Below are positions 8,429-15,717 of a stretch of 64,000 nucleotides of DNA, one piece after another; position 1 is the first letter of the stretch; every line of letters begins with the position of its first letter. The position numbers and the translations under genes were made by a program. The stretch is from Clostridia bacterium (lineage in GTDB: Bacteria > Bacillota > Clostridia > Christensenellales > Borkfalkiaceae), in contig CAAGME010000048.1 of NCBI GenBank assembly GCA_900770945.1, positions 61,057 through 125,056 of the forward strand, written 5' to 3'. The notes under the pieces are model-generated. The model searched no databases, was not told the origin of the DNA, and was given only the letters and a program-made list of their open reading frames with translations.

Positions 8429-9220
8429 TTAATCTATAAGTTCCTGCCAATAAAATTGCTTTAATGTTTGCCTTAAAACGGTCGTATCGACATAGCGGAT
8501 TATCTTTCCGCCCTTAGCAATAGAAATAATACCCGTTTCTTCGGAAACGATTATCGCCGTAACGTTAACCGTTTCGGTAAGACCTATGCCCGCACGATGC
8601 CTCGAACCGAGGTCTTTTGAAAGATTGACTTCCTGCGCGAGCGGCAAAAAGCAACCCGCCGCCTGAATCTTTGTTCCGTTCAATATAAGCGCGCCGTCAT
8701 GAAGAGCGGACTTAGGGAAGAATATCGTTTCGATAAGCTGCGAAGAAATATCCGCGTCGATATAAACGCCGCTTTCAAGAACGCTCGTCGGAAGATTGCC
8801 GTTCGAAAGAATTATTATCGCGCCGATATCGTTCTTCGACATATTCTGCACGGCTTTGACTATCTCTTCTATGCAAACGTTGGTGTCCTGCGTGTTCTTT
8901 CTGTCGCCATGTTTGTGGTCGCCCACTCTTTTATACCAGATTGTACGCTTAATTTCCGTTGCAAAAAGACATACTACGACAAGCACGAAAACAGCTTGCA
9001 AAACTATCATTGCGAGTGCGCCGTATTGAACTTTCGCAAAAAAGATATATAATCCCGTAAGAAGCGTAAACGCGAGATAAACCCATATTACACGCCCCGC
9101 ATTGTTGTCGAGCAAAACCTTCATCATAAAGGTAAGCACGAAAGTGATGAGCAAAATTTCAAAAACGCTGAGCGGCGTAAATTCGCCGAACATCGTCTTA
9201 AACCTTTCAAGTATGTTCAT
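8429..9220 (-). CDS. cdaA: CdaA, membrane diadenylate cyclase
   Basis: Makes cyclic di-AMP from two ATP. The protein has three predicted membrane helices at about 17-37, 44-62 and 67-88, then a short linker and the DAC catalytic domain. The two signature motifs are intact: DGA at 175-177 (SALHDGALIL) and RHR at 207-209 (LGSRHRAGIGLTE). At 263 residues it matches CdaA/DacA. Cyclic di-AMP commonly controls potassium uptake, and a KtrAB system lies at 15.7-17.8 kb, although nothing in the sequence links the two directly. The usual partner gene cdaR does not follow it; a 37-residue membrane peptide does. Confidence 0.95.
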   Translation of the reverse strand: MNILERFKTMFGEFTPLSVFEILLITFVLTFMMKVLLDNNAGRVIWVYLAFTLLTGLYIFFAKVQYGALAMIVLQAVFVLVVVCLFATEIKRTIWYKRVGDHKHGDRKNTQDTNVCIEEIVKAVQNMSKNDIGAIIILSNGNLPTSVLESGVYIDADISSQLIETIFFPKSALHDGALILNGTKIQAAGCFLPLAQEVNLSKDLGSRHRAGIGLTETVNVTAIIVSEETGIISIAKGGKIIRYVDTTVLRQTLKQFYWQELID

Positions 9221-9362
9221 AAAAAACCTTTTTTTATCGTTTATGATATTTACAATAGATATTTTAACATAAAAAAATATAAAAATAAAGCGTTATTCTT
9301 GTTTTCGGCAATTTTTTTCGATAAATCGAAAAATAATTTTGATTTAGAGCCGTTTTTTTCGT

Positions 9363-10334
9363 TTAAGCGTCGCACATTACGCTGAGAACGCCTTCGTAAA
9401 ACGCGTTATCCAGGCTCAACGCTCCGCTTTTAAACTTAAAATCGTATCTTGCGAGCTTATCCACTATGTTTTTAAGCCTCTTAGGCGAAAACTTTGCGGC
9501 TTGTTCCTTTGCTTTTTTTACCGCAAATTCCTTACAAGAAAGCATCGACGCCGTTTCCGCAAGCGACTCCTTTGTTACGGAAGCGTAAAACATTCTTCGA
9601 ATCTGATAATAAAGAGAAACGAAAAGAACCTGTTTTTCGCTCGGCGAAGAAATATCGTCGAGAACCTTATATGCGTTTTTAAAGTCGCGCCGCGCGATAA
9701 ACTCCACTATCTGATAAGTTTTATAATCCGTATCTTTTGCAACCAAAAGCTCGACCGCTTCTTCTGTAACTTCTTTACTTTCGTAAGCGTAATCGATCAA
9801 CTTTTCCGTTTCCTTCGATATTCTCGTCATATCGCACAAACAATACTCCGCGATTTTTAAGCAGACCGATTGCGTTACCGAAACGCCTGCCTTTGCCGTC
9901 TGCGCCTTAATGTATCTGCAAATGACCGATTCGTCGGCTTTTTTACACTCTACCGTCGTTACGTTTTTAAGCTTTTTAAGCGCGTCCGACGTTGACGAAT
10001 TGACGACGATAAGAACCGAAGTGTCGCTCGGCTCGTCAAAATATTGCTTAACGCTTTTTTGCTTTAAGTCAGCCGCGGTCGGATACCATTCGCTTACTTC
10101 GACAACTCTCTTTTCGCTCATAAACGGGCAGATTTTAAGGTCAGCGATTATCGAATCGAGCCCGGTTTTCAGCGCTGCGCCCTCGACCTTCGTAAAGTTG
10201 AGCGAAGGCTCGCTCAAACACCTGTTTTTTATAAGTTCCGCTCCGCGCGCGCGAAAAAAGCCGTCCTCGCCCTCTAAAAGGTAAACGGGAAAAACTTCTT
10301 CTTTAAGAGATTGTTTCAATTCTTCAAAACGCAT
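9363..10334 (-). CDS. holA: HolA, DNA polymerase III delta subunit
   Basis: Clamp-loader subunit that opens the beta sliding clamp. The N-terminal domain opens with FPVYLLEGEDGFFRARGAE, the typical delta start. It is followed by the central AAA+-like fold, which lacks a catalytic P-loop, as expected for delta. The C-terminal helical collar includes the region around residue 220-290 (DISSPSEKQVLFVSLYYQIRR). Length (323) is normal. AAAAGGAG lies 8 bases before the ATG. It starts 24 bases after the comEC stop and is probably cotranscribed with it, matching the comEC-holA order found in many Bacillota. Confidence 0.92.
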   Translation of the reverse strand: MRFEELKQSLKEEVFPVYLLEGEDGFFRARGAELIKNRCLSEPSLNFTKVEGAALKTGLDSIIADLKICPFMSEKRVVEVSEWYPTAADLKQKSVKQYFDEPSDTSVLIVVNSSTSDALKKLKNVTTVECKKADESVICRYIKAQTAKAGVSVTQSVCLKIAEYCLCDMTRISKETEKLIDYAYESKEVTEEAVELLVAKDTDYKTYQIVEFIARRDFKNAYKVLDDISSPSEKQVLFVSLYYQIRRMFYASVTKESLAETASMLSCKEFAVKKAKEQAAKFSPKRLKNIVDKLARYDFKFKSGALSLDNAFYEGVLSVMCDA

Positions 10335-10358
10335 GTGAAACGCTCCTTTTCGTTTTTT

Positions 10359-11864
10359 TTAAATAAACGCGAGCAAGCAAAACGGAAGAGATATCGCCGC
10401 GCCCTTTTTTAAGCTTTCAGGAAAGTTGAACTTATCCGAAACGATAACCAAAACAACGTACAGTAAAATCGTCGGGAAAATTGCGGGAACTATTTTTACC
10501 ACCTGCCCCGAAAGCGATACTTCGGAATACAAAAAGGCAATCGCGCCGGATAAAACTTCGGCGGGTTTAAGCAAAAAAGCAAGCGCGGGAAAGAACGCCG
10601 TTATCCACCCGCCCACAAAAAGCAACGTAAACAAAACGCCGATTAGCGGAATGGTTAAAACGTTGAACAACACGGTCAGCACGGAAATCCGACCGCTCAT
10701 GTACGCTATTATCGGAAAAGTGCCGAAAAAAGCCGACGCCGAAACAGAACAAGCGGAACGCAGTTTTTCCGGCATAAACGCAAAGATTTTCGAAAACGGT
10801 TCGCTTAAAAACGCAATGGAATACACCGCGCCGAAAGAAAGCAGAGTGCCGTACGCGAACAAGCTTTCCGGAAATATCGTTATCACCACGATAAACGCCG
10901 TGGATATCGAATTAAGAAAATCGTATTTTAAGCCCGTAGACACGGAAAAACCGAGTATAGCGCACATTATAACCGCCCTTAAAGACGAAACGGAAAAACC
11001 GCAAAACCCGGCGTACATAAACGATACAAGCGCGACTATAAGCGTCTTCGGGATTCGCCTTACGCCGAATTTTTCGAGCAGAAAAGAAAGTGCGGCGGCA
11101 AGGAACCCGACGTGAAGCCCCGATACGGCGAAAATATGAGCGACCCCGGCAAGAGAAAACTTTTCGTAAAGCTCGTCCGACACATAACGCGTGTCGCCGA
11201 GAAGAAGAGCAACGCAGATGCCGCCTTCCGTTTCACCCATGTTTTTAAGAAGAGCGTCCTCACAAAGAGCGGAAACCTTCGAAAATATGTCGGCTGTTTT
11301 TTCAAGCACGGTAACGGAAGCGTAATAAGCTTCGTAATCGTACGAATTTTTAAGCGGATAAACGTTAAAGCCTTCGTAAGAAACAAACCTTACATTCCCC
11401 TCGATTTTCACAATATCGCCGACCCGCAAACTCAATCGGGTTTTGAACTTGATTCCGCCCGCTATATTTTCCGAACTGAAATTTTCGGCAATCGCAGTAT
11501 ATTCGCCGTCTTTAAGCGAAATGCTTTTTATTCGCCCTTCGCCGCAAACGTAAACGTAACCGTCAAAAGCTTTGCTTTCGTTTGCGTAAACCTTAAAGCT
11601 TATCGAAAGAAAGCCTACGAAAAAGAAGATTACGGCAAACGACACCGTTAAAAACCCTTTTAATTCAAGAAAGAAAACCGACAACGTAAGCGCGACGACG
11701 CCGATTACCGCCGCAACGACGAAAGGAAATGTCAAGCCGAACGAAGCCGACGCAAAACCGACGACAACGCCTAAGGCAAGAGCTATTGCCGCAATAAGCG
11801 GAACCCTCGGATTACAAAACCTTTCTTCCTTTTCTTTCTTTGTCTTTTCTCGTTCGTCGTTCAT
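10359..11864 (-). CDS. comEC: ComEC/Rec2-type competence channel, short form without the MBL domain
   Basis: ComEC forms the inner-membrane channel for single-stranded DNA uptake. This 501-residue form has an N-terminal membrane pair (LIAAIALALGVVVGFASA). It then has the soluble beta domain at about 95-200 and the multi-helix competence domain with the hallmark AHIFAVSGLHVGFL, ending in a hydrophobic C-terminus. The metallo-beta-lactamase-like domain of full-length proteins (about 770 residues in B. subtilis) is absent, and holA begins 24 bases downstream. I start at the ATG at 11864, preceded by GGAAAAGGA, rather than at 11933. It could be a dedicated short ComEC or a remnant. No other competence gene is visible in the window. 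Confidence 0.85.
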   Translation of the reverse strand: MNDEREKTKKEKEERFCNPRVPLIAAIALALGVVVGFASASFGLTFPFVVAAVIGVVALTLSVFFLELKGFLTVSFAVIFFFVGFLSISFKVYANESKAFDGYVYVCGEGRIKSISLKDGEYTAIAENFSSENIAGGIKFKTRLSLRVGDIVKIEGNVRFVSYEGFNVYPLKNSYDYEAYYASVTVLEKTADIFSKVSALCEDALLKNMGETEGGICVALLLGDTRYVSDELYEKFSLAGVAHIFAVSGLHVGFLAAALSFLLEKFGVRRIPKTLIVALVSFMYAGFCGFSVSSLRAVIMCAILGFSVSTGLKYDFLNSISTAFIVVITIFPESLFAYGTLLSFGAVYSIAFLSEPFSKIFAFMPEKLRSACSVSASAFFGTFPIIAYMSGRISVLTVLFNVLTIPLIGVLFTLLFVGGWITAFFPALAFLLKPAEVLSGAIAFLYSEVSLSGQVVKIVPAIFPTILLYVVLVIVSDKFNFPESLKKGAAISLPFCLLAFI

Positions 11865-12040
11865 TCCTTTTCCGTCGCAAAACGCCGCGCAAACGGCGTA
11901 AAAATTCAAGCAATATATTTTAATATATAACAATCTTCGTTTTTTGTCAAGTATAGACGAGCTTTAAAACCATATACGCCTAAGCCGCAACGAAAAAAAT
12001 AAAAATCAGAAACGTTTTTACGGAAAATATATCAAAACGC

Positions 12041-12069
12041 TTGATAATATTCAATCGATTGGATAAAAT
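12041..12069 (+). promoter_or_regulatory. promoter of the 6S-like RNA gene
   Basis: TTGATA, a 17-base spacer and TAAAAT, with the predicted start near 12076. No open frame follows; the transcript would run to the terminator at 12271-12299. Confidence 0.75.
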
Positions 12070-12075
12070 ATAATT

Positions 12076-12299
12076 ATCTGAGGCGTGCGAGGCGGAGTTT
12101 TATTCTCTCCACAGTCATTAAAAGGGAATCCGCGTCCTTTGCGCAGAGGCGTTTGCTCTCGGCTGTTGTCTATTATGCAAGCCGTTTTCATGAGGGCGGA
12201 AGAAGCGTAAAGGTAGGATACCCACCTGCACATAAGCGGGTTGAGTCGGCTCCGTACGGCGCATTCGGGGAGAAGCGGTCGATTCCGCTTCTTTTTTTG
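12076..12299 (+). ncRNA. ssrS: probable 6S RNA
   Basis: A free-standing transcription unit of about 220 bases with its own promoter, its own terminator and no coding frame. The ends pair as in 6S: UCUGA near 12077-12081 with UCGGGG near 12265-12270, and then GUGCG with CGCAU. This closing stem resembles E. coli 6S, whose ends read CUCUGAGAUGU and GGCAUCUCGGAGA. Near the 3' side, ACCCACCUGC and GCGGGUUGAGUCGGC resemble the conserved 3' half. The central part can form a long interrupted hairpin. 6S mimics an open promoter and binds the housekeeping RNA polymerase. SRP RNA and RNase P signatures were looked for and not found. A covariance-model search would settle the identity. Confidence 0.65.
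12271..12299 (+). terminator. terminator of the 6S-like RNA
   Basis: AGAAGCGG pairs with CCGCTTCT across a 6-base loop and is followed by seven T. Confidence 0.88.
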
Positions 12300-12312
12300 T
12301 GAAATTTTTTTG

Positions 12313-12353
12313 CAAAAAAAAAGCGCGAACGGTCAGCCGTCCGCGTTTTTTTT
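12313..12353 (-). terminator. terminator of htpG
   Basis: A 9-base-pair stem (CGCGGACGG with CCGUUCGCG on the minus strand) sits between an A-run and a T-run, 14 bases after the htpG stop. It could work in both directions. Confidence 0.85.
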
Positions 12354-12366
12354 ATGATTGTTTTTC

Positions 12367-14271
12367 TCAGATAAGCTCGAACAAAGTGTCGGTAAGCTTA
12401 GTCGGGTCGTCAACGTTAAGCCCCGCGATAAGCTTAGCCTGCTCGTACAAACAATATACGATTTTGCCGAACTTTTCGTCGTCGTTGACGTTTTCTTTAA
12501 GTTTTTCGTACACGGGGTGATTGACGTTTATTTCAAGCACTTTTTGCGCTTTTGCGCCCTCTCCGCCCGGCATAGCCGACAAGACCTTTTCCATCTCGAT
12601 AGAAACTTCACCCTTACTCGAAAGGCACACGGGGTGATTTTTGAGCGAGCCACTGCCCTTTACTTCGACGACTTTGCCTTCAAGTTGCTTTAACGCTTTT
12701 TCGGCGACTTCTTTGTCTATTTCTACTTTTACTTCGTCAAGACCGATGTCGCCGCTTTCTACCGACATAAATTCTCTGTCGTCGTATTTGCGAAGCATCT
12801 TTATGCAGAATTCGTCAACCTCTTCGGTTAAGCAAAGCACGTCGTAACCCTTTTCGACAACGGCGTCTACTCTCGGCAAAGCCTTGATGGCTTCCGGCGT
12901 TTTACCCGTTGCGTAATAAATGTACTTCTGCCCTTCGACCATACCGTCGACGTATTCGTTGAGCGTTACGGGTTTGCCCGTTTTGACGGAAACGAAGGTG
13001 AGGAGGTCTTGGAGTTCGTCGTTTTTCGTGCCGAAACTCGTGTAAATTCCGTACTTTATCGACGCGCCGAAGTTCTTGAAGAATGTGTCGTATTTATCTC
13101 TCGCTTCGCTCTGCATCGCCAAAAGCTCGTTCTTAATCTTCTTTTCGAGGTTGTTTGCGATTGCCTTCAACTGTCTGTTCTGCTGAACGGTTTCACGAGA
13201 AATGTTAAGAGTAAGTTCGCTGTCTACAACGCCTTTCACGAAGTTAAAGTAGTCGGGCAGAAGTTCGGCGCATTTTTCGGTAATCATAACGCCCGAAGTG
13301 TAGAGAGCAAGCCCTTTTTCGTACGATTTACTGTAATAGTTATACGGTATCGTTTCGGGGATAAACAACAAGGCTTTATAGTCCACCGCGCCCTCGGCGG
13401 AAACGGTTATAACGCGAAGCGGGTCTTTACCGTCGTAGAAAGTGTCCTTATAAAACTGTTCGTACTCGCCCTCCTTAACTTCCGATTTTTGTCTTTTCCA
13501 GAGCGGAACCATGGAGTTAAGCACTTCGACTTTTTTAACTTCCTTAGGCTCTTCGTGCTTATGTTCGTCCTTGCACTCTTCGCACTCGCAACCGTTCTTC
13601 TGCTCGTGTTCGTCATGCTCGGGGTATTCGTAAGAAGTTACTTCCATTCTGATGGGGTAGCGGATATAGTCGGAATACTTTTTGACAAGCTCTTTTATCT
13701 TATATTCGGAAACGAATTCGCCGTACTTTTCCTCGTCGGTATCGTCCTTTAAGTACAGTATAACGTCGGTGCCGACTTTGTCTTTTTCGGCTTCCGTTAT
13801 ATCGTAGCCGTCCGCGCCTTCGCTCACCCACTTATAGGCTTTTTCCGAGCCGAACGCTTTGGATATGACCTCGACCTTTTTGGCGACCATAAACGCAGAA
13901 TAAAAGCCTACGCCGAATTGACCTATAATGTCGATATCCTTTTTGGCTTCCTCGTTCGTTTCTCCGTTCTTAAACGCAAGCGAACCGCTCTTTGCGATCG
14001 TGCCGAGGTTGTTTTCAAGCTCTTCTTCGGTCATACCGATACCGTTATCGGAAATTTTTATTGTACGCGCCTCGGAGTCGAGCGTGATGTCTATGCCGAA
14101 GTCGTCACGGGTAAGCCCCGATATCCCTTCGGTCAGGCTCTTATAATAAAGTTTGTCTATCGCGTCGCTCGCGTTGGACAAAAGTTCCCTTAAAAAAATC
14201 TCTCTGTTCGTATAGATAGAGTTGATCATAAGGTCAAGCATTCTTTTTGATTCCGTTTTGAATTTTTTCAT
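12367..14271 (-). CDS. htpG: HtpG, Hsp90-family chaperone
   Basis: ATP-dependent cytosolic chaperone of 634 residues. The GHKL ATPase domain shows the family motifs: LLSNASDAIDK (31-40), DNGIGM (75-80) and GQFGVGFYSAF (117-127). Middle and dimerisation domains follow, with the conserved SREtVQQNRQLK region in the middle domain. The charged linker between the first two domains is unusual. Residues about 216-247 are rich in Glu, His and Cys, with C228, C230, C233, H237 and H239 close together plus H219 and H222, a plausible metal site that I do not know from other HtpG proteins. AAGGAGG precedes the ATG. The promoter is overlapped by a CIRCE-like inverted repeat, so HrcA control is likely. Confidence 0.95.
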   Translation of the reverse strand: MKKFKTESKRMLDLMINSIYTNREIFLRELLSNASDAIDKLYYKSLTEGISGLTRDDFGIDITLDSEARTIKISDNGIGMTEEELENNLGTIAKSGSLAFKNGETNEEAKKDIDIIGQFGVGFYSAFMVAKKVEVISKAFGSEKAYKWVSEGADGYDITEAEKDKVGTDVILYLKDDTDEEKYGEFVSEYKIKELVKKYSDYIRYPIRMEVTSYEYPEHDEHEQKNGCECEECKDEHKHEEPKEVKKVEVLNSMVPLWKRQKSEVKEGEYEQFYKDTFYDGKDPLRVITVSAEGAVDYKALLFIPETIPYNYYSKSYEKGLALYTSGVMITEKCAELLPDYFNFVKGVVDSELTLNISRETVQQNRQLKAIANNLEKKIKNELLAMQSEARDKYDTFFKNFGASIKYGIYTSFGTKNDELQDLLTFVSVKTGKPVTLNEYVDGMVEGQKYIYYATGKTPEAIKALPRVDAVVEKGYDVLCLTEEVDEFCIKMLRKYDDREFMSVESGDIGLDEVKVEIDKEVAEKALKQLEGKVVEVKGSGSLKNHPVCLSSKGEVSIEMEKVLSAMPGGEGAKAQKVLEINVNHPVYEKLKENVNDDEKFGKIVYCLYEQAKLIAGLNVDDPTKLTDTLFELI

Positions 14272-14314
14272 AGTGCAATCCCTCCTTGCGGGCTTATTTA
14301 TTTTCTATACCCGT

Positions 14315-14343
14315 ATTATACACCTTTGTTTTAGCAGTGTCAA
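14315..14343 (-). promoter_or_regulatory. sigma-A promoter of htpG
   Basis: A full consensus promoter on the minus strand: TTGACA, 17 bases, TATAAT. Its -35 box lies inside the CIRCE-like operator. Confidence 0.9.
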
Positions 14344-14357
14344 GTGTAGAGTGCTAC
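14331..14357. promoter_or_regulatory. CIRCE-type HrcA operator in front of htpG
   Basis: TTAGCAGTG, nine bases, GAGTGCTAC. The CIRCE consensus is TTAGCACTC-N9-GAGTGCTAA, so 15 of 18 arm bases match and the spacing is exact. It covers the -35 box of the htpG promoter, the usual position for repression by HrcA. hrcA is not in this window. Confidence 0.85.
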
Positions 14358-14502
14358 TTTTAGTAAACAAATTATATAATTTTGCTGTAAAATTCAAAAA
14401 ATTAAAAACGACAGGCAAATAGAAGGTTAAAAAAAGTTTTCAAACGGGCTATAATCTGTTATACTTAGTTGTAATTATTTGGTAACAAAAGGACTTTTAA
14501 AA

Positions 14503-15672
14503 ATGGGTTACGTCGTAACGCTTAAAAAGAACGAAGAAAAAAGAATACTTACGGGCAACGGTTGGGTTTACGCAAACGAAGTAGCTAAAATAACCGGCAA
14601 AGATAAAAACGGCTCGCTTGCTACGGTTGTTTCGTCCGACGGGCGGTTTATCGGCAAAGGCTACATAAATCACCTTTCAAAAATTCTCGTCCGAATATTT
14701 ATCCGCGACGAAAGAAGCGACGAAGAAGTAATAAGAGAAAGGCTTAGGAAAGCCGTGAATTTAAGAAAACGGCTCGGGTTTTCGAGTTGTTATCGCGCGG
14801 TATACGCAGAAGCGGACCTTTTGCCGGGGCTTGTCGTCGATAAGTACGGCGAAGCTTTATCCGTGCAGTTTTTAACGCTCGGCATGGATTTACGCAAGGA
14901 CTTTATCGTAGAATGCTTGAAAGAGATTTTCGCCCCGCGCGCGATAATAGAGCGGAGCGACGTTGCCGTAAGGCAAAAAGAGGGCTTGCCCCTCAAAAAA
15001 GGCGTAATTTGCGGCGAGGATATTTCACGAATCGAAACGGAAGAAAACGGGCTTAAACTCTCGATTGATTTAATCGACGGGCAGAAAACGGGATACTTTC
15101 TCGATCAAAAGGAAAATCGGTTCGCCCTCCGCCGTTACGCGAAAGACAAAAGCGTTCTCGACTGCTTCTGCAATGCCGGAGGTTTTGGCCTAAACGCCGC
15201 CGCCGCGGGAGCTAAAACCGTGACTTTTCTCGACATTTCGCCCGTCGCCTTGTCGGAAGTTAATAAAAACGCCTCTTTAAACGGCATAACGAATATACAA
15301 ACGATTGAGTGCGACGTTTTCGAAAAGTTGCGTGAATACAAAGCCGAAAAGAAAAAATTCGACCTTATCGTTCTCGACCCGCCCGCCTTTTGCAAAAGCG
15401 GAGAAGACGTAGCCGCCGCCCTCAAAGGCTACAAGGACATAAACGTTCTCGCTATGAAGCTTTTAAACGACGACGGCATTCTCGTTTCGTCGTCCTGCTT
15501 GCATTTCGTCACACCTACGATGTTTAAAAGAATGTTAGCCGAAAGCGCGGCTTCGGCGGGCAAGCGCGCAAAGATTTTAGAAGAGCGCGGACAAAGCCCC
15601 GATCACCCCGTTTTGCTCGGCGCGGACGAATCCGCATACTTAAAATTCGTAATCCTTTCCGTTTGCGGATAA
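14503..15672 (+). CDS. RlmI-like class I SAM-dependent rRNA methyltransferase
   Basis: A 389-residue protein with the layout of RlmI, the 23S rRNA cytosine-5 methyltransferase. It has an N-terminal PUA-like domain (about 1-75), a linker domain, and a Rossmann methyltransferase domain. The SAM-binding stretch is VLDCFCNAGGFGLNAAAAGA near residue 215-235, and the catalytic-pocket motif LDPPAFCKS lies near 285-293. The ATG at 14503 is used because AAAAGGAC lies 8 bases in front; the TTG at 14479 has no site. Known RlmI proteins act on 23S C1962, but related proteins use other positions, so the exact target is not fixed by sequence. It stands alone before ktrB. Confidence 0.85.
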   Translation: MGYVVTLKKNEEKRILTGNGWVYANEVAKITGKDKNGSLATVVSSDGRFIGKGYINHLSKILVRIFIRDERSDEEVIRERLRKAVNLRKRLGFSSCYRAVYAEADLLPGLVVDKYGEALSVQFLTLGMDLRKDFIVECLKEIFAPRAIIERSDVAVRQKEGLPLKKGVICGEDISRIETEENGLKLSIDLIDGQKTGYFLDQKENRFALRRYAKDKSVLDCFCNAGGFGLNAAAAGAKTVTFLDISPVALSEVNKNASLNGITNIQTIECDVFEKLREYKAEKKKFDLIVLDPPAFCKSGEDVAAALKGYKDINVLAMKLLNDDGILVSSSCLHFVTPTMFKRMLAESAASAGKRAKILEERGQSPDHPVLLGADESAYLKFVILSVCG

Positions 15673-15679
15673 AAAAGTC

Positions 15680-15708
15680 TTGCTTTTTATAAAAGGTTGT
15701 AGTAAAAT
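15680..15708 (+). promoter_or_regulatory. promoter immediately upstream of ktrB (leaderless geometry)
   Basis: TTGCTT, 17 bases, TAAAAT. Only nine bases separate the -10 box from the first ATG of ktrB, and there is no Shine-Dalgarno sequence, so the transcript would begin at or within a few bases of the start codon. Confidence 0.65.
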
Positions 15709-15717
15709 ACTATCGAT

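Noticed and set aside
12076..12299. SRP RNA instead of 6S
   Set aside because: A GGCGGAAGAAGC stretch recalls the SRP apical loop, but no stem forms around it and the closing stem matches 6S better.
13009..13752. 247-codon plus-strand frame inside htpG
   Set aside because: Shadow of htpG on the other strand; the amino-acid pattern is typical of a complementary frame.
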